Shown piece by piece: positions 41,169-50,026 of a DNA stretch of 64,000 nt. Made by a program: the position numbers and the translations under genes. Numbering within the stretch: the stretch's first letter is position 1; every line of letters begins with the position of its first letter. The stretch is from Ferruginibacter yonginensis (GTDB lineage: Bacteria; Bacteroidota; Bacteroidia; Chitinophagales; Chitinophagaceae), in assembly GCF_042651465.1 (NCBI RefSeq), contig NZ_JBHSCZ010000002.1, forward strand, positions 1 to 64,000, in the 5' to 3' direction. Under the pieces are notes generated by a model. That model was not told the DNA's origin. It worked only from the letters and a program-made list of their open reading frames with translations, and searched no databases.

Positions 41169-42633
41169 TCTTAATTAAATCGCTTACAATTTGTGCACTT
41201 TTTAAGCATAATGGAATGCCACCTCCAGGGTGCACACTACCACCACAACAATATAAATTTTTAATGGCACTCGTAAAATTAGGATGCCTTAAAAAGGCAG
41301 CCATTTTTGAATTTGAGCTTGTACCATATAAAGAGCCCATGTATGAGCCTGTATTTTGTTCAATGGTTTGTGGATGTAATGTATGCTCTACTACTATATG
41401 TTTACTTACATCATCACCTAACATGGTTTGCAATTTATGCAAGATGTTTGCCTTGGCTTGCGCTATTAATGTTGCTGGTTCGTAATGCGTATTTGCTGGT
41501 ACATTAATCATTACAAACCAGTTTTCGCAACCGTTAGGGGCTTGCTGCTGCTCTTGCTTTGATGTAATGTTGATATAAATGGTAGGATCATTATATAAAC
41601 GTTTGAGTTTAAATATATGATCAAACTCAGCTTGGTAATTTTTGGTAAAGAATATATTATGTAAATCGAGTTGAGGATAGGTTTTATTGATACCCCAATA
41701 AAAAACCAACGCACTGCTACTACGCTCTTGCTTTAGCACTTTTTGTGCTTTTTTATGGTTACCAATTAAATGCTTATATGTAAAATACACATCACTATTA
41801 CTCACCACAACATCTGCCATTATATTGTTGTTATTTACAACAATACCTTTGGCTTGGTTATCAGTATAAATAATTTTTTGTACGGGTGTATTAAAATGAA
41901 AATGTACTCCTTTTTTTAAAGCTAATTTATGTAAAGCATTGGTTATACTAACCATACCACCTGTTGGGTAAAACGCACCTTCGGTTTGTTCTAAATGTGG
42001 TATTAAACTCAACATGGCAGGGGCTTTATATGGGTTACTACCATTATAAGTTGCAAACCTGTTGAATATTTGTTGTGCTTCCTCCGTTTTAAAACGAGTG
42101 TTGTAATTACCCAACGATTTAAATAAATAAGCAAACTTTAGTGAACGTAATGCTTTTACTACCCTAAAATGTAACCAGGTACTTTTTTTGTGCAACGAAA
42201 AATTTAAGAAGATGGTAGCTACATTTTGGTACAGCTTTGAGGCATTGTGTAAATAGCTCGTAACATTGGCAGCAGGTTCGCCTAATTGTTGCTCCATTTC
42301 GGATGCAAACATTTGCTGATTGGTGTAGGCTTGCACCGTTTTACCATTTTCATAAAAATATTTGCATGCAACAGGCACTGTTTTATAACTAAAATAATCT
42401 GCTATAGGTTCATTGGCTAAAGCAAATAATGCTTCAATATTTTGAGGTTGCGTAAATAACGAAGGACCAGCATCAAAATGAAAACCATTGTCATTAAAGG
42501 CAGTGAGTTTACCGCCGGGTGTTGCATTTTTTTCATAAACAGCAACCTCAAAACCTTGTACAGCTAAACGTATAGCTGTTGCCAAGCCTGCAACACCTGC
42601 ACCAATAACCACCACTTTTTTTACAGGTACCAT
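41140..42633 (-). CDS. crtD: CrtI-family desaturase, probably 1'-hydroxycarotenoid 3',4'-desaturase
   Basis: A 497-residue FAD-dependent amine-oxidase-fold protein. The dinucleotide motif VVVIGAGVAGLATAIRLA lies at residues 8-25 and the C-terminal FAD motif CCGGSVHPGGGIPLCLKSAQ near 465. It is the second desaturase of the operon. Since a full-length CrtI is already present upstream and a CruF hydratase follows directly, the best fit is CrtD, which introduces the 3',4' double bond after hydration. CrtI-like or ketolase-like activity cannot be excluded from sequence alone. Three bases separate it from crtB. Confidence 0.78.
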   Translation of the reverse strand: MVPVKKVVVIGAGVAGLATAIRLAVQGFEVAVYEKNATPGGKLTAFNDNGFHFDAGPSLFTQPQNIEALFALANEPIADYFSYKTVPVACKYFYENGKTVQAYTNQQMFASEMEQQLGEPAANVTSYLHNASKLYQNVATIFLNFSLHKKSTWLHFRVVKALRSLKFAYLFKSLGNYNTRFKTEEAQQIFNRFATYNGSNPYKAPAMLSLIPHLEQTEGAFYPTGGMVSITNALHKLALKKGVHFHFNTPVQKIIYTDNQAKGIVVNNNNIMADVVVSNSDVYFTYKHLIGNHKKAQKVLKQERSSSALVFYWGINKTYPQLDLHNIFFTKNYQAEFDHIFKLKRLYNDPTIYINITSKQEQQQAPNGCENWFVMINVPANTHYEPATLIAQAKANILHKLQTMLGDDVSKHIVVEHTLHPQTIEQNTGSYMGSLYGTSSNSKMAAFLRHPNFTSAIKNLYCCGGSVHPGGGIPLCLKSAQIVSDLIKSDVKVAAHA

Positions 42634-42636
42634 AAA

Positions 42637-43473
42637 CTATAAGGTATTTAACGAATTGCGTAAGCTTGCTTTGAGGTAAATAATGGTTTTAAAAGTATCG
42701 CTTACCCTTATTCTGTTTTGCAACAATAATGAAGGGCTCGATTTTTTTATTTTTTTAAATAAACTGATGTAGTACTTGTACGCTAAATACACTCCAAACC
42801 TAGCTTTTGCAGGCAGAATGAGTATTCCTTCGAATGCATGTGCAAAATCATTGGCGATATCTTTTTCAATAGCGGCTTTGTCAGCAGCAGTAAAATGATT
42901 GAAATTGATACCGGGGAAATATGTTCTATTGAGCTGTTCATTATCAGCCTTTACATCTCTTAAAAAATTAATTTTTTGAAAAGCTGCACCTAATGATTGT
43001 GCCGTGGGTTTCAACTTATTATAGGCGGTTTCATCGCCTTCACAAAAAACATATAAACACATTAGTCCTACAACTTCGGCACTGCCATAAATGTAAGTAT
43101 TATAACCAGCTTCATCGTACGATACATTGCTTAAATCCATTTCCATACTATTGAAAAAAGCTTCAATGAGTGCTTTATCAATATTGTATTTATTTACAGT
43201 GATTTGGAAACTATTTAAAATGGGGTTTAAGCTAATTTTTGTTTCGATGGCATCGTAAGTTTCTTGCTTAAATTTTGTAAGCAACGCCGCTTTATCATAA
43301 TCATGAAAGGTATCCACAATTTCATCGGCAAAACGTACAAAGCCATATATATCAAATACTGGTTGCCTTAAACTTGGGTGCAGCATGTTAATAGCGCTAC
43401 TAAATGAAGTACTGTAGCGCTTTGTAGTGAGTTTACTGCACTCATGACTAACTTGGTGAAATAATTGGATCAT
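42637..43473 (-). CDS. crtB: phytoene synthase
   Basis: A 278-residue prenyl transferase that condenses two geranylgeranyl diphosphates into phytoene. The Mg-binding Asp motifs are FADEIVDTF (DxxxD) near residue 50 and NFLRDVKAD near 172, with KINFLRD and RTYFPG as further hallmarks. It sits 14 bp after crtI and directly before crtD. Membrane-associated. Confidence 0.93.
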   Translation of the reverse strand: MIQLFHQVSHECSKLTTKRYSTSFSSAINMLHPSLRQPVFDIYGFVRFADEIVDTFHDYDKAALLTKFKQETYDAIETKISLNPILNSFQITVNKYNIDKALIEAFFNSMEMDLSNVSYDEAGYNTYIYGSAEVVGLMCLYVFCEGDETAYNKLKPTAQSLGAAFQKINFLRDVKADNEQLNRTYFPGINFNHFTAADKAAIEKDIANDFAHAFEGILILPAKARFGVYLAYKYYISLFKKIKKSSPSLLLQNRIRVSDTFKTIIYLKASLRNSLNTL

Positions 43474-43487
43474 TGTTAAGTACTAAT

Positions 43488-44978
43488 TTAAGCTTTTTTA
43501 CTGAACTGTTTTACAACTTGGGCAGCAGTAACCTCACCACTTATTAATGAAGGTGGCACACCTGGCCCAGGTACCGTTAGTTGACCAGCATAAAATAAAT
43601 TACTTACTTTTTTACTTTTTAATGATGGTTTTAAAATGGCTGTTTGCATAAGGGTATTCGCCAAGCCATAAGCGTTACCTTTAAATGCATTATGATCGTG
43701 TATAAAATCACTCACAGCATAACTTCTTTTATACACTATAGCATCTTTCAATGATTCGCCAGTAATAGCTTCAAACCTATTTACAATTTTATTGAAATAT
43801 TTATCTCGTAACGCTTCATCATCCCCTTGTAAACCTGCTGCTACTGGTATTAAGAAAAATAAATTTTCGCCACCATCTGGCGCCACCGTATTATCAGTTA
43901 CGGATGATGCACAAACATAAAACAACGGCTCAGTAGGCCATTGAGGCGTATCATAAATTTCTCTACCGTGTAAATCAAAATCAACATCAAAAAACAACGA
44001 ATGGTGTACAATGTTTTTTAATTTTTTATTTAACCCTACGTAATATAATAATGATGAGGGCGCCATAACTCTATTATCCCAATACGCTGCACTGTATGAT
44101 TGATAAGCCTTTGGCAATAATTTGGTTTCAGTAAAATGGTAATCGGCTGCAGAAATAATAACATCGGCATTATAGGTAACACTACCATTGGTTGTTTGGG
44201 CAGTTACAGAAACTGCTTTACCATTTTCAATATTTATACTCGTAACATCATGCCCCATTTTACATTGTACACCCAAACTTTGGGCTAATTGAAACATGGC
44301 ACTAGCCACTGTATTTAAACCACCATCAGGGTACCAAGTGCCGAGTTTAATATCGGCATAGTTCATTAAACTGTATAATGCTGGAATATTTTGTGGTAAT
44401 GCTCCTAAAAACAATACCGGAAACTCCATTAGCTGTACTAATTGCGGATGCGTAAAGTATTTTTTGATGTGCTTTTTCATATTCGTAAACACATCTAATT
44501 TTAAAATACCTTTTGCCAATTCAATATCTAAAAACTCTGTTACAGATAAGCTAGGTTTAAATACTAATTTTTGTACACCTACTTCATATTTGTAAGCAGC
44601 TTCTTTTAAAAACTGATCGAGTTTATCGCCACTACCTGTTTCAATGGATTCAAATAAATTTTTTAATGCGCTGTAATCAGCCGGAATGTCTAAACGATTG
44701 TTAGGGTAATAAACAGCATAAGAAGGATCTAACCTTTTTAAATTGTAATAATCGCTTACTTTTTTACCAAAGCAGTTGAAATAACGTTCAAACACATCGG
44801 GCATCCAATACCAGCTGGGCCCCATATCAAAAGTAAAGCCTTCGGCCTCAAACTTTTGTGCTCTTCCACCAGGCAATAAATGCTTTTCTAACAAGGTTAC
44901 CTGCCACCCAGCTTTGGCCATGAACGACGCTGCTGATAAACCTGCAAACCCACTCCCAATCACAATTACATTCTTCAT
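43488..44978 (-). CDS. crtI: phytoene desaturase
   Basis: A 496-residue FAD enzyme desaturating phytoene to lycopene. The N-terminal NVIVIGSGFAGLSAASFMAK binds the dinucleotide. FDMGPSWYWMPDVFERYF is the typical CrtI substrate-channel segment, and the C-terminal FYAGQLTVPGPGVPPSLISG closes the FAD site. It is the first gene of the carotenoid operon, with a -7 element about 60 bp upstream. Confidence 0.93.
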   Translation of the reverse strand: MKNVIVIGSGFAGLSAASFMAKAGWQVTLLEKHLLPGGRAQKFEAEGFTFDMGPSWYWMPDVFERYFNCFGKKVSDYYNLKRLDPSYAVYYPNNRLDIPADYSALKNLFESIETGSGDKLDQFLKEAAYKYEVGVQKLVFKPSLSVTEFLDIELAKGILKLDVFTNMKKHIKKYFTHPQLVQLMEFPVLFLGALPQNIPALYSLMNYADIKLGTWYPDGGLNTVASAMFQLAQSLGVQCKMGHDVTSINIENGKAVSVTAQTTNGSVTYNADVIISAADYHFTETKLLPKAYQSYSAAYWDNRVMAPSSLLYYVGLNKKLKNIVHHSLFFDVDFDLHGREIYDTPQWPTEPLFYVCASSVTDNTVAPDGGENLFFLIPVAAGLQGDDEALRDKYFNKIVNRFEAITGESLKDAIVYKRSYAVSDFIHDHNAFKGNAYGLANTLMQTAILKPSLKSKKVSNLFYAGQLTVPGPGVPPSLISGEVTAAQVVKQFSKKA

Positions 44979-45035
44979 TAAAATAGTTATATGCAGTACA
45001 ATGTAGCTATTATTAGCTTGAAAAGATTACTGTTA

Positions 45036-45043
45036 CAAATTTA
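45036..45043 (-). promoter_or_regulatory. carotenoid operon -7 promoter element (TAAATTTG)
   Basis: A perfect TAnnTTTG on the - strand, about 58 bp before the crtI start. A TTTTG lies 14 bp further upstream, closer than the usual 19-21. Confidence 0.5.
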
Positions 45044-45063
45044 AACGAAATAGTTTTCAAAAT

Positions 45064-45094
45064 AAAAAAACCCATCAGCATTATGGTTGATGGG
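45064..45094 (-). terminator. Rho-independent terminator of the polysaccharide locus
   Basis: On the - strand CCCATCA (45094-45088) pairs with TGATGGG (45077-45071), followed by seven Ts. It closes the transcript of the sugar transferase gene. Confidence 0.85.
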
Positions 45095-45117
45095 CTTACG
45101 GTTTTGGTAATATGTTT

Positions 45118-45783
45118 TTAAAACGGCCTTGGAGGTAAATCTTTAAAAAACTTATTGGTAAGATTATTTTCAGGAAAAACAATGGACCAAGCCGTTAAAA
45201 AAATGATTTTAAAATCGGTTAACAATGATGCATTGGCTTGATACCACATTTCTAATGCGCCTTTGTAAGGAAATATTTGGGCGTACATTGCTTTGGCATC
45301 AGCTGCTTCTGAAATAATTTTTTCTTCATCTCTAAAAATGAGTGAGCCAATGCCCGTCATACCCGGACGCACATTATAAATTTTACTTTGTATTTCAGCA
45401 TTATATTGGTTGAAACTCACTTCCATTAATGGCCTAGGCCCCACAATACTCATATCGCCTTTAAAAATATTGAAAATTTGAGGCAACTCGTTGATTTTTG
45501 TCTTGCGAAGAAAGCCACCAATAGGCAACACCCGTGGATCGTTACGGAGGGTAATTTCGCCAGTACCAATGCTAGGACTGTTTTTAAGCATCGTAGCAAA
45601 CTTCCAAATGTAGAAGGGTTGGTTTTTATAACCCACTCTTTTTTGAAAATAAAATATTTCATGCTCACCGGTAAGTTTCAAAATAATCATCACCGGTATT
45701 AAAATAGGCGATAAAATAATAAAAGCAACCGTTGCAATTAAAATATCAATAACTCTTTTTAAAAACTGATACATACTAAACAC
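45118..45783 (-). CDS. priming sugar-phosphate transferase (WcaJ/PglC type)
   Basis: A 221-residue membrane enzyme that attaches the first sugar-1-phosphate to undecaprenyl phosphate. After an N-terminal hydrophobic re-entrant helix (VIDILIATVAFIILSPILIP) come FYFQKRVGYKNQPFYIWKFA, FLRKTKINELPQIFNI and GDMSIVGPRPL, the hallmarks of the bacterial sugar transferase family. It is small like PglC, without the extra N-terminal membrane domain of WbaP. It lies 30 bp after the DegT aminotransferase gene. Confidence 0.9.
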   Translation of the reverse strand: MFSMYQFLKRVIDILIATVAFIILSPILIPVMIILKLTGEHEIFYFQKRVGYKNQPFYIWKFATMLKNSPSIGTGEITLRNDPRVLPIGGFLRKTKINELPQIFNIFKGDMSIVGPRPLMEVSFNQYNAEIQSKIYNVRPGMTGIGSLIFRDEEKIISEAADAKAMYAQIFPYKGALEMWYQANASLLTDFKIIFLTAWSIVFPENNLTNKFFKDLPPRPF

Positions 45784-45813
45784 TTATAAAATTGAACAAC
45801 CATTTATTTAAAG

Positions 45814-46947
45814 CTAGGCGAATACTTCTTTTATTTTATTAGCCACTGCTTCTAAATCGGCATCAGTTATATAAGTACTACATGGTATGCTTAAGCAATG
45901 TTGGTAAATATAATCAGACCGATCATTGTTGTTGACATACAGGTCGTTTTTAAACATAGGCAACTGGTTCATAGGTACCCAAAAAGGGCGGCTTTGCATT
46001 TTGCTATCGTTCAATGCTTTTAATACTTCACGTTGTTTGCTAGTAAAAATAGTTGGCAACCAGTTGTTGGGTTGTACATTGGGCAGCACTTCTTGAAAAA
46101 CAATATCACCCACGCCAGTTAATGCTTTTTTATAAAAATCAGTAATGGCTTGTTTGCGTTGTAAAAAACCTGGCAATTGCTCCATTTGTGCTACACCCAT
46201 GGCTGCTGCTACGTTTACCAAACGGTAATTGTAACCAATAGCATCATGCATATATTCAAAAGGGTCGCTTTTTGCTTGTGTGGTGAGGTGTTTTGCTTTT
46301 TTAGCCAAAGCTTCATCGTCCGTAACAATCATACCGCCACCACCTGTTGTAATAATTTTATTACCGTTGTAGCTAAACGTACCCATTAAACCAAAGCTAC
46401 CTGCATGTTTACCTTTATAGTAGCTACCCAAAGCTTCGGTACTATCTTCAATAATTGTAAGGTTATGTTGTTGTGCTATTTGCATCAACTTATCCATATC
46501 ACACATATTGCCTAACACATGCACTGGCATAATGATAGGTATACGTTTACCTGTTGCTTTATGGTAACAAACACCGTTGCGTTGTTCCGTTTCGTTCTGT
46601 AAAAAATCAGCTAAAATAGTCAAATCCATTTGCCAATTGCCAGCATCGGTATCAATTAAAATAGGCGTAGCATTGGTGTATTTAATGGCATTGAGCGTTG
46701 CAATAAAAGTGATGTTTGGGGCAATAACCATATCATTTTCTCCAACACCTGCTAATATTAAACAAATGTGTAAAGCAGTAGTACCACTACTTGTGGCCAC
46801 TGCGTATTTGGTACCGGCAAACTCGGCACTCATTTTTTCAAATTGATCAACAAAGCTGCCTACGCTGCTTACCCAACCTGTTTCAATACATTCGGTTACA
46901 TATTTTAATTCGTTTCCACCCATGTTTGGGCCACTTAATAGGAGCAT
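45814..46947 (-). CDS. PLP-dependent sugar aminotransferase (DegT/LegC-like)
   Basis: A 377-residue DegT/DnrJ/EryC1 enzyme converting a nucleotide-bound keto sugar to an amino sugar. PLP-binding residues lie in ATSSGTTALHI, in the EDSTEALGSYY segment and at the Schiff-base Lys in FSYNGNKIITTGGGG. Its N-terminal pattern (GPNMGGNELKYVTECIETGW) is close to the LegC/PglE-like group making legionaminic acid or bacillosamine precursors. With the downstream PglC-like transferase and the NeuD/PglD-like acetyltransferase it suggests an N-acetylated diamino sugar. It has its own promoter. Confidence 0.88.
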   Translation of the reverse strand: MLLLSGPNMGGNELKYVTECIETGWVSSVGSFVDQFEKMSAEFAGTKYAVATSSGTTALHICLILAGVGENDMVIAPNITFIATLNAIKYTNATPILIDTDAGNWQMDLTILADFLQNETEQRNGVCYHKATGKRIPIIMPVHVLGNMCDMDKLMQIAQQHNLTIIEDSTEALGSYYKGKHAGSFGLMGTFSYNGNKIITTGGGGMIVTDDEALAKKAKHLTTQAKSDPFEYMHDAIGYNYRLVNVAAAMGVAQMEQLPGFLQRKQAITDFYKKALTGVGDIVFQEVLPNVQPNNWLPTIFTSKQREVLKALNDSKMQSRPFWVPMNQLPMFKNDLYVNNNDRSDYIYQHCLSIPCSTYITDADLEAVANKIKEVFA

Positions 46948-47059
46948 GTTGTAATTGAATTTTTAATTTGATTAAAGATAGTGATTTAGGTCATTTATTA
47001 CCGTTATCTGCGACAATATAGCCTAAAAATGAAGTAAATATGACGTTGTTTTGATGTTG

Positions 47060-47091
47060 CAAAAGTATAAAAAATCCCCGTTGTGTTGCAA
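47060..47091 (-). promoter_or_regulatory. promoter of the aminotransferase-sugar transferase unit
   Basis: On the - strand TTG (47091-47089), a 21-bp spacer and TACTTTTG (47067-47060) give a full -33/-7 promoter. It overlaps the terminator of the upstream SDR gene. The leader to the start at 46947 is about 105 nt. Confidence 0.6.
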
Positions 47092-47101
47092 CGAGGATTT
47101 T
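47071..47101 (-). terminator. Rho-independent terminator
   Basis: AAAATCC-C-CGTTG (47071-47083) pairs with CAACG-A-GGATTTT (47089-47101); on the - strand a T-rich tract follows. It ends the SDR gene transcript. Confidence 0.75.
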
Positions 47102-47120
47102 CGAAAATTTGATACTACTT

Positions 47121-48092
47121 TTAAATATTTCTAAATTTTTGTGCAAATGAATCGGTAACAATACCTGTTTGCAATAAAGTGTAAATTTCTTTTACACCAT
47201 CGGGCACTGTTTTGGTGATCGTATACCCTAATTCATTTTTAATTTTATCGAAATTTACCCTGTAATCACGAGGGTCTTCGTTTAACTCTACATAATCAAC
47301 TTTTACGTTTGGTACTACTTTACAAACCTCTTCAATGATCATCCCTTTATTGTAGTTTTCTTCGGTACTACCTACATTAAAAACATTGGCTCGTACTTTA
47401 GCTTCATCACTTTCTATAACCAATACCACGGCACGGGCTAAATCATCAACATGGCAGTAAGGGCGCCAAAATTGTGCTCCCCAAATGGGTTGTTCACCAT
47501 TTACGGTTGCATTACGGGTAAATTCATTAACGGTAAGGTCGAAACGTATACGAGGACTAAACCCATACACCGTACTAAAACGCAAAGCCGTACTGCACAT
47601 ATTTGCATCCTTTCTATCTTCTAATAAATATTTTTCGAATTTTACTTTTAACTCAGCATATAGTGAAACAGGGTTTAAAGCCGATGTTTCAGTTACAAAA
47701 GAGTTTGGATCAGCCATTTTACCATAATTGCTACAAGTACTAGCAAAAACAAAACGCTTAACGCCGGCTGCTTCGGCCGCTTCATATAATGCTACGCTGC
47801 CATCCCAATTGGTGCTGTTAGCATCATCGCTGTATTTTTTACAAGCAGGGTCGCCCACAATTGCAGCTAAATGCGCTACTGCATCAACGCCATCTAAAGC
47901 CAATGCAACATCAGCAGCGTTACGAATATCACCTTTTAAAAATTCAAACTTTGGGTGTAGCATTACATCTATCAACGCATCGCCACCAAAACTTAAATTA
48001 TCAAATGCACGAACATCGTATCCTTTTGCTAATAATTGACGAACCAATACTGAGCCAATATAGCCGGCCCCACCTGTAACAAGTATTTTCAT
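47121..48092 (-). CDS. NAD-dependent sugar epimerase/dehydratase (extended SDR)
   Basis: A 323-residue extended short-chain dehydrogenase acting on a nucleotide sugar. NAD-binding motif ILVTGGAGYIGSVLVRQL is at the N-terminus, AHLAAIVGDPACKK follows, the catalytic Ser lies in FASTCSNYG and the Tyr/Lys pair in LYAELKVKFE. The substrate (UDP- or GDP-sugar) is not decidable. It is flanked by a promoter and hairpin upstream and a terminator downstream, so it is a single-gene unit within the polysaccharide locus. Confidence 0.85.
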   Translation of the reverse strand: MKILVTGGAGYIGSVLVRQLLAKGYDVRAFDNLSFGGDALIDVMLHPKFEFLKGDIRNAADVALALDGVDAVAHLAAIVGDPACKKYSDDANSTNWDGSVALYEAAEAAGVKRFVFASTCSNYGKMADPNSFVTETSALNPVSLYAELKVKFEKYLLEDRKDANMCSTALRFSTVYGFSPRIRFDLTVNEFTRNATVNGEQPIWGAQFWRPYCHVDDLARAVVLVIESDEAKVRANVFNVGSTEENYNKGMIIEEVCKVVPNVKVDYVELNEDPRDYRVNFDKIKNELGYTITKTVPDGVKEIYTLLQTGIVTDSFAQKFRNI

Positions 48093-48127
48093 ATATAATT
48101 TTTATAACCTAATTTTAAAACATGATT

Positions 48128-48179
48128 AAAAACTAAATGAAAAAATTTAGTTTTTAATTATTAAACATTTGCAAATATA
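48128..48179 (-). promoter_or_regulatory. promoter -7 element and hairpin before the SDR gene
   Basis: On the - strand TATATTTG (48179-48172) is a perfect -7 element. Downstream, AAAAACTAAAT (48128-48138) pairs perfectly with ATTTAGTTTTT (48145-48155) around 6 bases. The hairpin, with its T-run, can either terminate the upstream operon or sit in the leader of the SDR gene. Confidence 0.55.
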
Positions 48180-48224
48180 ATCATTGGTGAAGATTAGTAT
48201 TCAATAAGATATTATAATAATAAG

Positions 48225-48830
48225 TTATACTGCAGGATTGCCTCTTACAATAACATTATCAGGTACATTTTTAACAACAACTGCGCCTGCTCCAACTATA
48301 ACATTATTACCTAATGTAATACCCTGCTTTATAACTGCACTTGCCCCAATAAAACTATTTTTTCCGACTGTAACATTGCCACATAACACCGCCCCTGGAC
48401 CAATATGAACAAAATCGCCAATGTTACATTCATGCTCTATAATACAACCTGTATTGCAAATGACACCTATATTAATTTTTGCCATAGCATTTATAATACA
48501 ACCAGCACTTACCATAACACCATAAGGTTGTATTATGGCAGTATTATCAATTATTGCTGATGGATGAATGGCATTGATAGGAAAAAGATTATTCGCTCTC
48601 AGTTTTTCTTGAATGATGGCCCTAATATTGTTATTACCTATGGATATAAAAAATGGATTACAGGCTAATTGCTTTAAAGCATGCACACTATCTTCTTCAC
48701 CTAAGTACTTTAGTTTAAATGGATTATTTGATTTCTCTTCTGCATCGCAATACGCATCTACTTTATAGCCCATGGCATTTAGTATACTACATACTACATA
48801 TGAATGACCAGAGTAACCTATTATTATCAT
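48225..48830 (-). CDS. sugar O/N-acetyltransferase, NeuD/PglD family
   Basis: A 201-residue acetyl-CoA-dependent enzyme. A Rossmann-like N-terminal domain (IIIGYSGHSYVVCSILNAMG) is followed by a left-handed beta-helix of hexapeptide repeats (CIIEHECNIGDFVHIGPGAV, NVTVGKNSFIGASAVIKQGI, NVIVGAGAVVVKNVPDN), with the catalytic His in IEHE. PglD acetylates the 4-amino group of UDP-bacillosamine precursors, NeuD acetylates sialic acid. Together with the DegT aminotransferase the PglD-like role is favoured. It lies 17 bp downstream of a GT4 gene. Confidence 0.85.
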   Translation of the reverse strand: MIIIGYSGHSYVVCSILNAMGYKVDAYCDAEEKSNNPFKLKYLGEEDSVHALKQLACNPFFISIGNNNIRAIIQEKLRANNLFPINAIHPSAIIDNTAIIQPYGVMVSAGCIINAMAKINIGVICNTGCIIEHECNIGDFVHIGPGAVLCGNVTVGKNSFIGASAVIKQGITLGNNVIVGAGAVVVKNVPDNVIVRGNPAV

Positions 48831-48847
48831 TTTAAAAAATTATGATG

Positions 48848-50008
48848 TTATAATAATTTTTGATATTCATTTTTCATGCTTTCCCAAAATAATTCTCTTT
48901 TATAAACAGTAGTAATTTTTTGGAATAACTTTTCTGCCATTTGCTCCATTAAACTGGGGTTATTAAGTGCTATATTCATTTTTGCTGCTATATCTGCTTC
49001 ATCCATACTTGTAAAAATAAGCCCAGTTTCATTGTGTGTTACTATATCAACATTACCAGCAATTCTGCTACATATAATAGGTAATTTCATTGCAGCAGCT
49101 TCTAGTAAAACATTAGGGAAGCCTTCTCTGTATGAAGGAAAAACAAAGAAGTTAGCAATGTGCATATAATATTCTACTTTATCTGTCCAATTTATGTGAA
49201 TAATTGATGTGTTATTTTTAATTTGATCTTCTATAAATGCAGGTAAGGGATCAAGATCAGGCTCGTATTGGCCTGCAAGTATAAGTCGCAAGTTGGGGAA
49301 ATCTTTTTGCAGTTTTGTAAAAACATTTACCAATTCTGTAATGCCTTTATCTAATACAAGCCTACCAATAAATAGTAAATAGGTACAGTTGCTGTCATAA
49401 TGTATAGATGATTTTATTGTTAAGAGAACTTTTTCATCTAGGTTGTTTGGATTATATCTTTCAGTATTGATACCGTTGGAAGAACCGCTACCAATAATGT
49501 TGATTTTTTTTGTATTTGTAAAATTATTTTGAAGAATATAATTTTTTAGCGAATTGCTATTAGGCCAAACATTGGTTGCTGCTGCGTACGTAATTTTTTC
49601 TATTGTTTTAAGCAAGGCTAATTTTGCTCCTTTTTCTACCATAAGTGGTAAGCCTGCGACTGTATGAATGCGAATGTTGACACCGGCAATTTTTGCAGCT
49701 ATCATACCAAGTAAACCTGCTTTTGGTGTTTCTGTATGTACAATGGTTGGTTTTTCTTTTTTAAATAATTTTATAAGTTTTACAATACAAATTAAATCTT
49801 GTAATGGTGTTATCTTCCTTGTCATTGGTACCACAATATGAGGACAAGTTTCGTTAGCCAATAAAATAGGCAACTCCTTACCAGCTGAACTAATCATAAT
49901 TACATCGAAACCTGATTGTTGCATATAAGTTGGCTGCCCCTGTAAAGGATATGCCAATGCCATAGGAACCGTGGTTATACGAATAAGTTTGATTTTTCTA
50001 CTTAACAA
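48848..50008 (-). CDS. GT4-family glycosyltransferase
   Basis: A 386-residue retaining glycosyltransferase with GT-B fold. The N-terminal domain has VHTETPKAGLLGMIAAKIAG, common in GT4 enzymes acting on lipid-linked sugars. The C-terminal nucleotide-sugar site shows LLFIGRLVLDKGITELV and FPSYREGFPNVLLEAAAMKL with the conserved E-x7-E. It probably adds the second sugar to the lipid carrier. Donor and acceptor cannot be named. It sits 18 bp downstream of the acyltransferase gene. Confidence 0.88.
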   Translation of the reverse strand: MLSRKIKLIRITTVPMALAYPLQGQPTYMQQSGFDVIMISSAGKELPILLANETCPHIVVPMTRKITPLQDLICIVKLIKLFKKEKPTIVHTETPKAGLLGMIAAKIAGVNIRIHTVAGLPLMVEKGAKLALLKTIEKITYAAATNVWPNSNSLKNYILQNNFTNTKKINIIGSGSSNGINTERYNPNNLDEKVLLTIKSSIHYDSNCTYLLFIGRLVLDKGITELVNVFTKLQKDFPNLRLILAGQYEPDLDPLPAFIEDQIKNNTSIIHINWTDKVEYYMHIANFFVFPSYREGFPNVLLEAAAMKLPIICSRIAGNVDIVTHNETGLIFTSMDEADIAAKMNIALNNPSLMEQMAEKLFQKITTVYKRELFWESMKNEYQKLL

Positions 50009-50026
50009 AATAAAATATTTAAATTT

